This document shows, piece by piece, positions 15,184 to 23,596 of a stretch of DNA of 34,815 nt. The stretch's first letter is position 1; each line of letters starts with the position of its first letter. Source of the stretch: Angustibacter sp. Root456 (GTDB taxonomy: Bacteria; Actinomycetota; Actinomycetes; Actinomycetales; Angustibacteraceae); assembly GCF_001426435.1 (NCBI RefSeq), contig NZ_LMER01000004.1, positions 1 through 34,815 of the forward strand. Direction: 5' to 3'. Position numbers and translations under genes: made by a program. Under the pieces are notes generated by a model. The model saw only the letters and a list, made by a program, of their open reading frames with translations, was not told the origin of the DNA and did no database searches.

Positions 15184-15804
15184 GTGGACGTCGCTGATCT
15201 TGTTCTGGAGTCCGTCGGTTGGGCCGGCTCGGCCCTGGTCGTGTGGTCGCTGCTGCAGAGCCGGATCCTGCGTCTGCGCTGGCTCAACCTCGCCGGGTCG
15301 CTGGTGCTCACCGCCTTTAACGCGGTGCTGGGCGTCTGGCCGATGGTCGGGCTCAACGCCGCGCTCGCCGTCATCAACGTCGTGCAGCTGCGCCGCCTGC
15401 TGACCACGCGCCATGACGCGGCGGCCTACCGCGTCGTCGAGGTGCGGCCCGATGACGCCTTCCTCGCCCACGTGCTGCGCACGCACGCCGACGACATCGC
15501 CCTCACCGCACCCGCCTTCACCGGCACCGCCGGGGCCGACCTGACCGCCCTCGTCGTGGAGGGCGACCAACTGGTCGGCGTCGTGGTCGCACGGGACGCC
15601 GGTGGTGGCACCGCGCAGGTCGCGCTCGACTGGGTGGCGCCGCCGTACCGCGACTTCACGCCCGGCGAGTTCGTCTACCGCCGCAGCGACCTGTTCGAAG
15701 GTCACGGCTTCCGGCGGGCCGTCGCGCCGACGGGCATGCGTGACAGCACGGCCTACCTGCAGCGGGTGGGGTTTCGCGGCGAGCCTCCGACGCTCGAGCT
15801 CTGA
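15184..15804 (+). CDS. YgjV-like membrane protein with C-terminal GNAT-like domain (206 aa)
   Basis: GTG 15184 is a leaderless start. Residues 1-75 hold three hydrophobic helices with the pattern GWAGSALVVWSLLQSRILRLRWLNLAGS and LTAFNAVLGVWPMVGLNAALAVINVVQL, characteristic of the YgjV/small inner-membrane family. The soluble remainder (residues 80-206) alternates strands and helices and ends DSTAYLQRVGFR, reminiscent of an acetyltransferase core (GNAT), although no clear acetyl-CoA loop is visible. The function is unknown. It is separated from recQ by 16 bp but has its own promoter. Confidence 0.7.
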   Translation: MDVADLVLESVGWAGSALVVWSLLQSRILRLRWLNLAGSLVLTAFNAVLGVWPMVGLNAALAVINVVQLRRLLTTRHDAAAYRVVEVRPDDAFLAHVLRTHADDIALTAPAFTGTAGADLTALVVEGDQLVGVVVARDAGGGTAQVALDWVAPPYRDFTPGEFVYRRSDLFEGHGFRRAVAPTGMRDSTAYLQRVGFRGEPPTLEL

Positions 15805-15822
15805 GCCGACGGCGTGCTCGTC

Positions 15823-17172
15823 CTAGCGACGGGCGCGACGGGCGCGACGTTCGCGGGCGATCGCCTCGCGGATCGGTGGCACGACCACGCCCGTCTGCGC
15901 CAGGCGCTGCCGCACCTTGTGCCGGCTGACCAGGATGCCGGTGACTCCGACCACCCACACGACGTACTGCACCGACCAGGCGAGCTTGAACGAGCCGAGG
16001 TCGTAGGTCGCCGCGCGCCCCGTACCGCCGCCCGACGGAGCCACGGCGTCGAGCACCACACCCACGGCGAACATCGTCAGCAGCGAGGCGACGAAGCCGC
16101 CGATGTTGACGATGCCCGTGGCGCTGCCGAGCCGGCCCACGGGGTTGAAGGTCCGCGCGAAGTCGAACCCGATCATGGAGCCCGGACCGCCCACCGACAC
16201 GGCCACGATGAGCACGACGAGCAGCCACAGCGGCGCGCGCCCCGGCCACAGGAGCACCGTGGTCCACGCGGTGACGGTGAACCCTACGGTGCCGAGCACG
16301 AGCCACGAGCGGCGCAGCGGGTGGCGGGCCACCAACGTGCCGAACACGGGTCCGGCGAGCATGCCCGTGATGACGAACACCGTCAGCAGCGCGCTGGCCA
16401 CCCGCGGGGAGCGACCCTGCCCCGACACCAGGAACGGGTATCCCCAGAGCAGGGCGAAGACCGTGCCCGAGAACTGGGTGGTGAAGTGGGTCCACAGCCC
16501 CAGCCGCGTACCGGGGTGGCTGAAGGCCGCGCCGACCTGCTGGCCGACCTCGCGCAGCGAGGGCGAGTGCCGCTGCACGTCCTGCCCCGGCGGCGCGTCG
16601 CGCAGGACCAGCAGGCTCAGCCCGGTCACGACCAGTCCGGCGGCCGAGGCGATGAGGTAGGTGGTGGTCCAGCCCGGCCCGTGCAGCAGCGCCACGAGCG
16701 GCACCGCGCTCACGATCTGCCCCAGCTGACCCGTGATGCCGGTCATCTGGGTGAGCTGCGGCACCTGGCGGGCGGGGAACCACGCCGTCACCAGGCGCAG
16801 CACGCACACGAAGGTCATGGCGTCGCCGGTGCCGACGAGCACCCGCGCCAGCACCGCGAGGCCCATGGTGTCGGCGAGGGCCAGCACCGTCTGGCCGGCG
16901 ACCATGACCAGCCCGCCGAGGACGATGAGCCGCCGGGCGCCGTACCGGTCGAGGAGCACGCCGACCGGGATCTGCAGCCCCGCGTAGACGAGCAGCTGGA
17001 GCACGGCGAACGTCGCCAGCACGCTCGCTGAGGCGTCGAAGCGCTTGGCGGCGGCGATGCCCGCCACCCCCAGGGAGGTGCGCTGCAGCACCGCCGTGCC
17101 GTAGGCGAGGACACCCACGCCCCACACGAGCCACGCCCCGCGCGGTGCACGCGTGCGGGTGGGGTCGGTCAC
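15823..17172 (-). CDS. Major facilitator superfamily transporter (449 aa)
   Basis: GTG start at 17172 on the minus strand; GACAAT 6 nt upstream may be a leaderless -10 box. The protein shows twelve hydrophobic segments. The MFS signature between TM2 and TM3 reads GVLLDRYGARRLIVLGG, and a shorter equivalent (TLVARHPLRRSW) lies in the C-half. It resembles the ACS/nitrate-type or sugar-phosphate MFS groups of actinobacteria, and I cannot name a substrate. A basic tail (RERRARRARR) ends the protein. The neighbours give no substrate hint: convergent with the YgjV-like gene, and upstream of the desaturase on the same strand by 42 bp. Confidence 0.85.
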   Translation of the reverse strand: MTDPTRTRAPRGAWLVWGVGVLAYGTAVLQRTSLGVAGIAAAKRFDASASVLATFAVLQLLVYAGLQIPVGVLLDRYGARRLIVLGGLVMVAGQTVLALADTMGLAVLARVLVGTGDAMTFVCVLRLVTAWFPARQVPQLTQMTGITGQLGQIVSAVPLVALLHGPGWTTTYLIASAAGLVVTGLSLLVLRDAPPGQDVQRHSPSLREVGQQVGAAFSHPGTRLGLWTHFTTQFSGTVFALLWGYPFLVSGQGRSPRVASALLTVFVITGMLAGPVFGTLVARHPLRRSWLVLGTVGFTVTAWTTVLLWPGRAPLWLLVVLIVAVSVGGPGSMIGFDFARTFNPVGRLGSATGIVNIGGFVASLLTMFAVGVVLDAVAPSGGGTGRAATYDLGSFKLAWSVQYVVWVVGVTGILVSRHKVRQRLAQTGVVVPPIREAIARERRARRARR

Positions 17173-17214
17173 GGCCCTATTGTCGAGCAGCGCACCGCTC
17201 GACGCGACCGCGTC

Positions 17215-18153
17215 TCAGCCGGCGCGGCGGGCGGCCTGCCGCTCGAGGTAGGCGTCGCGCTTCTCCTCGAAGCGCGAGGCGGCGACGTCGAGGTCGTCGA
17301 GCAGCCGGGCGAGCTCCTCACGGGCCTGTTCGCCCTCGGCTCCCAGGCCCTCGCGGTCCCACACCTTCCACGTCTTGAGCACCGGGGCGAGCACCTCGTC
17401 GCGGTGGATCCGCAGGTCGTAGATCCCGGCCATGGCGATCTGCACCGAGCGGCGGCCGAAGTCCTGGATGGTGTGGCCGGGCATCTGGAACGTCGCCACG
17501 ACGTCGCGCACGGCCTGCAGGGTCTGCTCGGGCGCGATCTCGAGCGCCGCGGCGAGCAGGTTGCGGTAGAAGACCATGTGCAGGTTCTCGTCCTGCGCGA
17601 TGCGAGCCAGCATCTGCTCGCAGTAGGGGTCCTCGGTGTACTTGCCGGTGTTGCGGTGCGAGATGCGGGTCGCCAGCTCCTGGAACGACACGTAGGCCAC
17701 GGAGCGCAGCATCTCGTCGTTGTCCTGCTCGAAGCCCTGGCCCATGTGCGACATGCGCTCGCGCTCGAGCTGCACGGGATCGACCGCGCGCGTCACGAGC
17801 AGGTAGTCGCGCATCACCATGCCGTGGCGACCCTCCTCGGCCGTCCAGCGGTCGACCCAGGTGCCCCACGCGCCGTCGCGGCCGAAGGTGTCGGAGATCT
17901 CGCGGTGGTAGCTCGGGAGGTTGTCCTCGGTGAGCAGGTTCACGATCAGGGCGGTGCGCGCCGTGGGGCTCATCGGCGACTGCTCCTGCGACCACGGCTC
18001 GCCGTCGAAGATGCCTTCGTAGTTGCGGCCCTGGCTCCACGGCACGTACTCGTGCGGGAACCACTCCTTGGCCGCCTTCATGTGGCGTTCGAGCTCGCGT
18101 TCGACGACGGGCTCGAGCTCGGTCAGCAGCTGCAGCTGCGTCAGTTCCTTCAC
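17215..18153 (-). CDS. Acyl-ACP desaturase, soluble diiron type (312 aa)
   Basis: GTG at 18153 (MKELTQLQLL) is preferred; upstream in-frame codons run through the operator region. The diiron ligands are all present: Glu76 in LLTEDNLPSYH, Glu107 and His110 in TAEEGRH, Glu159 in SFQELATR, and Glu189 with His192 in AQDENLH. These match plant-like stearoyl-ACP desaturases and mycobacterial DesA proteins (FA_desaturase_2). The predicted reaction is O2-dependent introduction of a cis double bond into an acyl chain bound to acyl carrier protein, needing ferredoxin or a similar reductant. Length is normal. The promoter carries two inverted repeats, so expression is probably controlled by a TetR/FadR-like lipid sensor not encoded here. 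Confidence 0.9.
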   Translation of the reverse strand: MKELTQLQLLTELEPVVERELERHMKAAKEWFPHEYVPWSQGRNYEGIFDGEPWSQEQSPMSPTARTALIVNLLTEDNLPSYHREISDTFGRDGAWGTWVDRWTAEEGRHGMVMRDYLLVTRAVDPVQLERERMSHMGQGFEQDNDEMLRSVAYVSFQELATRISHRNTGKYTEDPYCEQMLARIAQDENLHMVFYRNLLAAALEIAPEQTLQAVRDVVATFQMPGHTIQDFGRRSVQIAMAGIYDLRIHRDEVLAPVLKTWKVWDREGLGAEGEQAREELARLLDDLDVAASRFEEKRDAYLERQAARRAG

Positions 18154-18167
18154 GGCCGGGCACCACC

Positions 18168-18195
18168 TTACGTTGGCGTAACCTACGCTTCCGTA
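18168..18195 (-). promoter_or_regulatory. Desaturase promoter with two TACG-N4-CGTA operators
   Basis: TTACGTTGGCGTAA at 18168-18181 and TACGCTTCCGTA at 18184-18195 are inverted repeats of the same type, 15 bp apart centre to centre. On the minus strand TAGGTT (complement of 18180-18185) fits a -10 box lying across both sites, so a bound repressor would block RNA polymerase. Similar ACG/CGT palindromes precede fatty acid desaturase genes under TetR-type control in actinobacteria; the regulator itself is not in view. Confidence 0.6.
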
Positions 18196-18296
18196 ACTTA
18201 GTGTGCCCGCTACCGCCCAGTAGGTCCAGTCGGCGCCCCGAGCCGCCGGGCGGGACGAGCGGGGAAACCGGGGCGACGGCGGCCGCCTCGGGTCGG

Positions 18297-18302
18297 TACC
18301 GT
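18297..18302 (+). promoter_or_regulatory. -10 element for the ABC-F gene
   Basis: TACCGT followed by 8 nt and the ATG at 18311. No ribosome binding site is present, which fits a leaderless transcript divergent from the desaturase. Confidence 0.4.
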
Positions 18303-18310
18303 CGTCGTCC

Positions 18311-19954
18311 ATGAGCGCCACCCTCGTTGCCCGTGGACTCGCCGCCGGGCACGGGGCGCGGTCGCTGTTCGCCGACCTCGACCTGGTCGTCGGCCCCGGC
18401 GACGTGGTCGGCCTGGTGGGCGCCAACGGGGCCGGCAAGTCCACCCTGCTGCGCCTGCTGGGCGGCCTGGTCCGACCCGAGCAGGGGCAGGTGACGCTGT
18501 CGCCACCCGCCGCACAGCCGGGCTACCTCCCGCAGGAGGCCGAGCGGCGGCCGGGCGAGACGGTGCGCGCCTTCCTGCACCGCCGCACCGGCGTCGAGGT
18601 GGCCCAACGCCGGCTCGACACCGCGACGGCCGACCTGGCCGCCGGACGACCGGGTGCGGACGACGAGTACGCCGACGCCCTGGAGACCTGGCTGCACCTC
18701 GGTGGCGCGGACCTCGACGAGCGCGCCGAGCAGGTCGCGAGCGAGATCGGGCTGGGCGTGAGCCTCGAGGCGCTGATGACCACCCTGTCCGGCGGGCAGG
18801 CGGCCCGCGCGGGGCTCGCGTCGCTGCTGGTGTCGCGCTACGACCTGTTCCTGCTCGACGAGCCGACCAACGACCTCGACCTGGCCGGCCTGGAGCGGCT
18901 GGAGCGCTTCGTGCGCCAGTCGCAGGTGCCCGTGGTCGTCGTCAGCCACGACCGAGAGTTCCTCGCGCGCACGGTCAACCAGGTGGTCGAGCTCGACCTC
19001 GCCCAGCAGCAGGTGTCGGTGTACGGCGGCAGCTACGACGACTACCTGCGCGAGCGTGAGGTCGCCCGTCGCCACGCACGCGAGGCCTACGAGGACTACG
19101 ACCAGACGCGCACGGACCTGACGGCGCGGGCTCGCATGCAGCGCGCATGGAGCGACCAGGGCACCCGCAACGCCCTGCGCAAGGCCACCGACAACGACAA
19201 GAACATCATCCACCGCAACCGTCAGAGCTCGCAGAAGCAGGCGGCCAAGGCGCGCCAGACCGACCGTCTCATCGAGCGGCTGGACGTCGTCGAGGAGCCA
19301 CGCAAGGAGTGGCAGCTGCAGCTCGAGATCGCCACGGCCGGACGCTCGGGGTCGGTGGTCGCCGTCGCCCGCCACGCCGTCGTGCGCCGTGCGGCCTTCA
19401 CCCTCGGCCCCGTCGACCTGCAGCTCGACTGGGCCGACCGCGTCGTGCTCACCGGGCCCAACGGCTCGGGCAAGACGACGCTGCTCGGCCTGCTGCTCGG
19501 GCGGATCACGCCGGACGACGGCAGCGTCCAGCGGGGGTCGGGTGTGCAGGTGGGCGAGATCGACCAGGCGCGCAGCGCCTTCGACGGCGACCCGTCGCTC
19601 GTCGACGCGTTCGCCGCGCAGGTGCCCGACTGGCCCACGGCCGAGGTCCGGACGCTGCTCGCCAAGTTCGGGCTCGGCTCGGAGCACGTCGCGCGGCCGT
19701 GCGCCACGCTCTCACCGGGTGAGCGCACCCGCGCCGGGCTCGCGTTGCTGCAGGCTCGAGGGGTCAACCTGCTGGTGCTCGACGAGCCCACCAACCACCT
19801 CGACCTACCCGCCATCGAGCAGCTCGAGCAGGCGCTCGACTCGTTCGCGGGCACCGTGCTCCTGGTCACCCACGACCGGCGGATGCTGCGCACGGTCCGC
19901 ACCACCCGCCACTGGGAGCTGCTCGACGGGCAGGTCCGCGAGCTCTCAACCTGA
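18311..19954 (+). CDS. ABC-F family ATPase (547 aa)
   Basis: Two ATP-binding cassettes lie in one chain with no membrane segments. Cassette 1 has Walker A GANGAGKST (about 38-46), signature LSGGQAARAG (about 160) and Walker B LFLLDEPTNDLD. A charged linker follows (about 245-345, YEDYDQTRTDLTARARMQ, KNIIHRNRQSSQKQ). Cassette 2 has GPNGSGKTT, LSPGERTRAG and LLVLDEPTNHLDLP. The LDEPTNxLD motifs and linker define ABC-F proteins, which act on ribosomes (translation factors or antibiotic protection) rather than as transporters. No antibiotic gene lies nearby, so a housekeeping Uup/EttA-like or resistance role stays open. Confidence 0.9.
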   Translation: MSATLVARGLAAGHGARSLFADLDLVVGPGDVVGLVGANGAGKSTLLRLLGGLVRPEQGQVTLSPPAAQPGYLPQEAERRPGETVRAFLHRRTGVEVAQRRLDTATADLAAGRPGADDEYADALETWLHLGGADLDERAEQVASEIGLGVSLEALMTTLSGGQAARAGLASLLVSRYDLFLLDEPTNDLDLAGLERLERFVRQSQVPVVVVSHDREFLARTVNQVVELDLAQQQVSVYGGSYDDYLREREVARRHAREAYEDYDQTRTDLTARARMQRAWSDQGTRNALRKATDNDKNIIHRNRQSSQKQAAKARQTDRLIERLDVVEEPRKEWQLQLEIATAGRSGSVVAVARHAVVRRAAFTLGPVDLQLDWADRVVLTGPNGSGKTTLLGLLLGRITPDDGSVQRGSGVQVGEIDQARSAFDGDPSLVDAFAAQVPDWPTAEVRTLLAKFGLGSEHVARPCATLSPGERTRAGLALLQARGVNLLVLDEPTNHLDLPAIEQLEQALDSFAGTVLLVTHDRRMLRTVRTTRHWELLDGQVRELST

Positions 19955-19968
19955 GGGGATCTCCCCTC
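19953..19968 (+). terminator. Short inverted repeat at the ABC-F stop
   Basis: GAGGGG-ATCT-CCCCTC forms a 6-bp stem with a 4-nt loop starting at the stop codon. There is no T-run, and the stem is short for a terminator. Confidence 0.3.
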
Positions 19969-20091
19969 CATCACGGCCTGCTCGCCGCGGCCCTGCTCAC
20001 CGTCCATCTTCTCGACAGGCCTTGTGGCACGCAGCGTGCAGGCCGACGATGAGATCACCGCCACCGCGGTGGGTACGAGAGGGGCACGCCC

Positions 20092-20424
20092 ATGGTCACG
20101 TCCGATGATCCGGCGCACACACCGTCCTCCGAACAGACCCCGCCGCCCGCGGCCGCTCCCCCGCCACGCCTGACCCGCTGGGGAGCAGCGTGGTTCGCCA
20201 CGGGGATCGCCCTGCTGCTGCTGGTGCTGCTCATCATCTTCGTGCTGCAGAACGGCCGGAAGGTCGACGTCACCTTCCTGGGGCTGGACGGCAGCCTCCC
20301 CCTGGGGATGGCGCTGCTCATCGCTGCGGTCGGTGGCGGTGTGGTGGTCGCCATCTCCGGCGTCGCCAGGGTGGCGCAGCTGCGCCTGAGCGCCCGCCGG
20401 ATCAGGCGGTCCGGCAGCAGCTGA
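20092..20424 (+). CDS. LapA-domain membrane protein (110 aa)
   Basis: ATG 20092 has GAGAGGGG about 8 nt upstream. A Pro/Ala-rich cytoplasmic N-terminus (residues 1-25) is followed by two membrane helices, WFATGIALLLLVLLIIFVLQN and LGMALLIAAVGGGVVVAISG. The joining loop GRKVDVTFLGLDGSLPLG is the hallmark of the LapA/DUF1049 family. In proteobacteria LapA helps lipopolysaccharide assembly; in actinobacteria, which lack LPS, the role is unknown. A basic tail (LRLSARRIRRS) ends the chain. It converges on selA with 15 bp between the stops. Confidence 0.85.
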   Translation: MVTSDDPAHTPSSEQTPPPAAAPPPRLTRWGAAWFATGIALLLLVLLIIFVLQNGRKVDVTFLGLDGSLPLGMALLIAAVGGGVVVAISGVARVAQLRLSARRIRRSGSS

Positions 20425-20439
20425 CCGCCCCGCCCGACG

Positions 20440-21768
20440 TCACGCGCCCCCGCGCGCGACGGCGACCACAGCGGTCACCAGCACCGGGTCCTGGGCCGGG
20501 GGCACCGAGCGCAGGTCGAGCAGCAGGGCGCCGCGCTCGACCCGGCCGACCACCGACGGCGTGCCGCGGCGCAGCGGCGCGGCCCACCCGGCCGGGACGC
20601 GGACGGCGACGCTCGCCACCGTCCGACCAGGCGCTCCCCCGGCCCCGACGGTGGCGGCGGACTCGACCACGTCGGCCTGCACGCCGCTCGTCGCCAGCAG
20701 CGCGACGACCGCCTCGGCCCGCCGACACAGGGACTCGGTCGGCGCCTCGAGCGCCTCCAGCACGGGCGCCGCCGGGCCGCGCACGGTCGCCTCCAGTGCG
20801 GCGAGCGTGAGCTTGTCGACGCGGAAGGCCCGGGCCAGCGGGTGGCGGCGCAGTCGCTCCACGAGCTCGGCGCGTCCGAGCAGCAGACCGGCCTGCGGGC
20901 CGCCGAGCAGCTTGTCGCCGCTGCCGGTCACCAGGTCGGCGCCATCGCGCAGCGCGGTGGCGGCATCCGGCTCGTCCGGCAGCAGGGGGTGAGGGCGCAG
21001 CAGACCGGAGCCGAGGTCGGCCACCAGCGGCACCTGGTGGTCGGCCAGCGCAACCGCCAGCTCGCGCACGCAGGCGCTGGAGGTGAAGCCCTGCACCACG
21101 AAGTTCGACGGGTGCACCTTCAGGACGAACCCCGTGTCGGGCCCGACCGCCGCAAGGTAGTCACGCACGGTGGTGCGGTTGGTGGTGCCCACCTCCACCA
21201 GCTTCGCGCCCGTGGACTCGATGAGGTCCGGCAGCCGGAAGCCGTCGCCGATCTCGACCATCTCCCCGCGCGACACGACGATCTCGCGCCCTTGGGCGAA
21301 CGCCGTGGCGACGAGGGCGAGGGCGGCCGCTCCGTTGTTGACGACGTGCACGCCGCCCGCCTCGGGCACCGCCTGAGCGAGCGCGGCCAAGGCTCCCCGG
21401 CCGCGACGGGCCCGGGCGCCGGTGACACGGTCGAACTCGACGTCCGTCGGCCCGGCGGCCGCGACGACCGCCGCGATCGCCGCACCGGACAGCGCAGCCC
21501 GCCCGAGGTTGGTGTGCAGCAGGACCCCGGTGGCGTTGACCACCGGCACCAGGGACGACGCCGTGGGCGGCAGGTCGGCCAGCACCGCGTCGACGACCGC
21601 GTCGGGCTCGAGCTCGCCGTGCCGCACGCGGTCGAGCGCTTCGACCACCACCGACTTCACGAGAGAGCGCCCGAGCCGGGCGCGGGCGTCGGCCAGCCGG
21701 TCGTCGTCCAGCACCGCGTCGGTGCGTGGCACGCGCCGCCGGACGTCGTGCCCTCGGCCAGCGCTCAC
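20440..21768 (-). CDS. selA: L-seryl-tRNA(Sec) selenium transferase SelA (442 aa)
   Basis: SelA is a PLP enzyme that converts Ser-tRNA(Sec) to selenocysteinyl-tRNA(Sec) using selenophosphate. The PLP lysine is Lys286 in VTGSGDKLLGGPQAG. Other family blocks are VVNATGVLLHTNLGRA, HVVNNGAAA, and VHPSNFVVQGFT. Length is as expected. The GTG start at 21768 is 6 nt behind TAGGCT. The stop is close to LapA on the other strand. selA lies at the downstream end of the sugar-acid operon, about 10 kb from selB and the tRNA. It needs SelD for selenophosphate, and selD is not in the window. Confidence 0.95.
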   Translation of the reverse strand: MSAGRGHDVRRRVPRTDAVLDDDRLADARARLGRSLVKSVVVEALDRVRHGELEPDAVVDAVLADLPPTASSLVPVVNATGVLLHTNLGRAALSGAAIAAVVAAAGPTDVEFDRVTGARARRGRGALAALAQAVPEAGGVHVVNNGAAALALVATAFAQGREIVVSRGEMVEIGDGFRLPDLIESTGAKLVEVGTTNRTTVRDYLAAVGPDTGFVLKVHPSNFVVQGFTSSACVRELAVALADHQVPLVADLGSGLLRPHPLLPDEPDAATALRDGADLVTGSGDKLLGGPQAGLLLGRAELVERLRRHPLARAFRVDKLTLAALEATVRGPAAPVLEALEAPTESLCRRAEAVVALLATSGVQADVVESAATVGAGGAPGRTVASVAVRVPAGWAAPLRRGTPSVVGRVERGALLLDLRSVPPAQDPVLVTAVVAVARGGA

Positions 21769-21774
21769 CAGGGC

Positions 21775-21780
21775 AGCCTA
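21775..21780 (-). promoter_or_regulatory. selA -10 element overlapping the gntK stop
   Basis: On the minus strand TAGGCT precedes GTG by 6 nt (GCCCTG). Its first three bases, TAG, are the gntK stop codon. This would give selA its own leaderless transcript in addition to read-through from the sugar operon. Confidence 0.5.
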
Positions 21781-22347
21781 GCCGGGGTGCTCGGACGACG
21801 CCGGGCGATGCACCCACGGCACCAGCCCCAAGGCGTCGATCGCCTGCCGCGCCAGGGCGTCCGGGGTCCGGCTGACGTCGAGCACGACGCCGCGCTCGTC
21901 GGGCTGCAGCGGCTCGAGCGTCGCCACTTGGGAGTCGAGGAGGCTGGCCGGCATGTAGTGACCGACCCGCGCCGCGAGCCGCGCCCGCACGAGCTCGGCG
22001 GCGCCGTCCAGGTGCACGAAGTCCACCGACGGCGGCCCGTCGGCGAGCACGTCACGGTAGCTGCGCTTGAGCGCCGAGCACGCGATGACGGTGGACTCCC
22101 CCACGGCCGCGCGCTCGGCCATCCACCGGGCGAGGCTGCGCAGCCACGGCCAGCGGTCGACGTCCTCCAGCGGCACGCCGGCCGACATCTTCGCGACGTT
22201 GGCGGCGGTGTGGAACTCGTCGGCCTCGGCGAAGACGAAGCCGGTGGCCGCGGCGATGCGCGAGGCGACCGTGGTCTTGCCACAGCCAGAGACGCCCATC
22301 ACCACGACGTGGCGGGTCGTCGCGGTCTCGGCGGGCTCACCAGTCAT
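21778..22347 (-). CDS. gntK: Gluconokinase (189 aa)
   Basis: The ATG at 22347 lies inside the end of the dehydratase gene (11-bp overlap). The P-loop is [11 protein letters not shown] (about 16-26), followed by the GntK blocks [42 protein letters not shown] (substrate and phosphate binding) and [11 protein letters not shown]. It phosphorylates D-gluconate to 6-phosphogluconate with ATP, feeding the pentose phosphate or Entner-Doudoroff route. Being translationally joined to a ManD-family dehydratase suggests that gluconate is a substrate of this operon. It is the last operon gene before selA. Confidence 0.92.
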   Translation of the reverse strand: MTGEPAETATTRHVVVMGVSGCGKTTVASRIAAATGFVFAEADEFHTAANVAKMSAGVPLEDVDRWPWLRSLARWMAERAAVGESTVIACSALKRSYRDVLADGPPSVDFVHLDGAAELVRARLAARVGHYMPASLLDSQVATLEPLQPDERGVVLDVSRTPDALARQAIDALGLVPWVHRPASSEHPG

Positions 22348-23566
22348 GCACGGTGCCGTCCTTGAGGCGGTTGAACGGCAGGTAAGCCGGCTGGTAGGGG
22401 AACCGCGCCGCCGCCTGCTCGTCGAGCTCGACGCCGAGGCCGGGCTGCTCGCCAGGGTGCAGGTAGCCGTCGGCGAAGGTGAAGCTCTGCCGGAACACCT
22501 CGTTCGTGAGCGCTCCGTGCTGCATGTACTCCTGGATGCCGAAGTTGTGGATCGCCAGGTCGAGGTGCAGGGCGGCGGCCATGCCGACCGGCGAGATGTC
22601 GGTGGGCCCGTGGATGCCCGACTTGATCTGGTACTGCGCCGCGAAGTCGAGCAGCTTGCGCATGGCGGTGATGCCACCGGTGTGCGTGACCGCCGAGCGC
22701 ACGTAGTCGATGAGCTGCTCGCGGATCAGCGTCTGGTAGTCCCAGACGGTGTTGAAGATCTCGCCGATCGCCAGCGGTGTGGTGGTGTGCTGGCGCACGA
22801 GCCGCAGCGCCTCCTGGTTCTCCGCCGGCGTGCAGTCCTCGAGCCAGAACAGGTCGTACGGCTCGAGGTCCTTGCCGAGCCGAGCGGCCTGGATGGGCGT
22901 CATCCGGTGGTGGCCGTCGTGCAGCAGCGGCAGCTCGGGGCCGAACTCGCCGCGCACGGCCTCGAAGACGCCGGGGATGTGGCGCAGGTAGGCGCGGGTG
23001 TCCCAGTCCTCCTCCGCCGGCAGGGGTGTGCGCTGCGCGGGCTCGTAGTCGTAGCGCGCGCCGCCGCTCGCCGACTGCGCCGCCACGCCGTAGACGGCGT
23101 TCAGGCCCGGCACCGAGGTCTGCACGCGGATCGAGCGGTAGCCGAGCTCGAGGTGCTCGCGGATCGAGTCGAAGAGCTGCTGCGTGTCGCGCCCGGACGC
23201 GTGACCGTAGGCCATGATCCCGCGGCGGGACGCACCGCCGAGCAGCTGGTAGAGGGGCAGCCCGGCGGCCTTGGCCTTGAGGTCCCACAACGCGACGTCG
23301 ACGGCCGCGATCGCGGCCATGGTGACCGGGCCGCGGCGCCAGTACGCCGAGCGGTACAGGAACTGCCAGGTGTCCTCGATCGCGTGCGCGTCCCGCCCGA
23401 TCAGCAGCGGCACGACGTGGTCGACGAGGTACGACGCCACCGCGAGCTCGCGGCCGTTCAGGGTGCCGTCGCCGAGGCCGGTGAGACCGTCGTCCGTGGT
23501 GAGCTTGAGCGTCACGAAGTTGCGGTCGGGACTGGTGACGACGACGTCGGCGGCGACGATCTTCAC
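22337..23566 (-). CDS. ManD-family sugar-acid dehydratase (D-gluconate or D-mannonate; 409 aa)
   Basis: GTG 23566 has GAGAGG about 8 nt upstream. This is an enolase-superfamily enzyme of the ManD/RspA subgroup. Metal ligands are Asp217, Glu243 and Glu269; catalytic His219, His319 and Glu346 are present, each at the characterised ManD position plus 7, and the C-terminus VHDW is conserved. Position 321 (HGPTD) is Pro. As I recall from the ManD subgroup work, Ala at the equivalent position (314) marks efficient mannonate dehydratases, and Pro marks low-efficiency or gluconate-specific ones. The product in either case is 2-keto-3-deoxy-D-gluconate. Its overlap with gntK favours gluconate. Specificity is inferred. 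Confidence 0.88.
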   Translation of the reverse strand: MKIVAADVVVTSPDRNFVTLKLTTDDGLTGLGDGTLNGRELAVASYLVDHVVPLLIGRDAHAIEDTWQFLYRSAYWRRGPVTMAAIAAVDVALWDLKAKAAGLPLYQLLGGASRRGIMAYGHASGRDTQQLFDSIREHLELGYRSIRVQTSVPGLNAVYGVAAQSASGGARYDYEPAQRTPLPAEEDWDTRAYLRHIPGVFEAVRGEFGPELPLLHDGHHRMTPIQAARLGKDLEPYDLFWLEDCTPAENQEALRLVRQHTTTPLAIGEIFNTVWDYQTLIREQLIDYVRSAVTHTGGITAMRKLLDFAAQYQIKSGIHGPTDISPVGMAAALHLDLAIHNFGIQEYMQHGALTNEVFRQSFTFADGYLHPGEQPGLGVELDEQAAARFPYQPAYLPFNRLKDGTVHDW

Positions 23567-23596
23567 GGGGATCCTCTCTGGGATGGCGGTGGTGGA

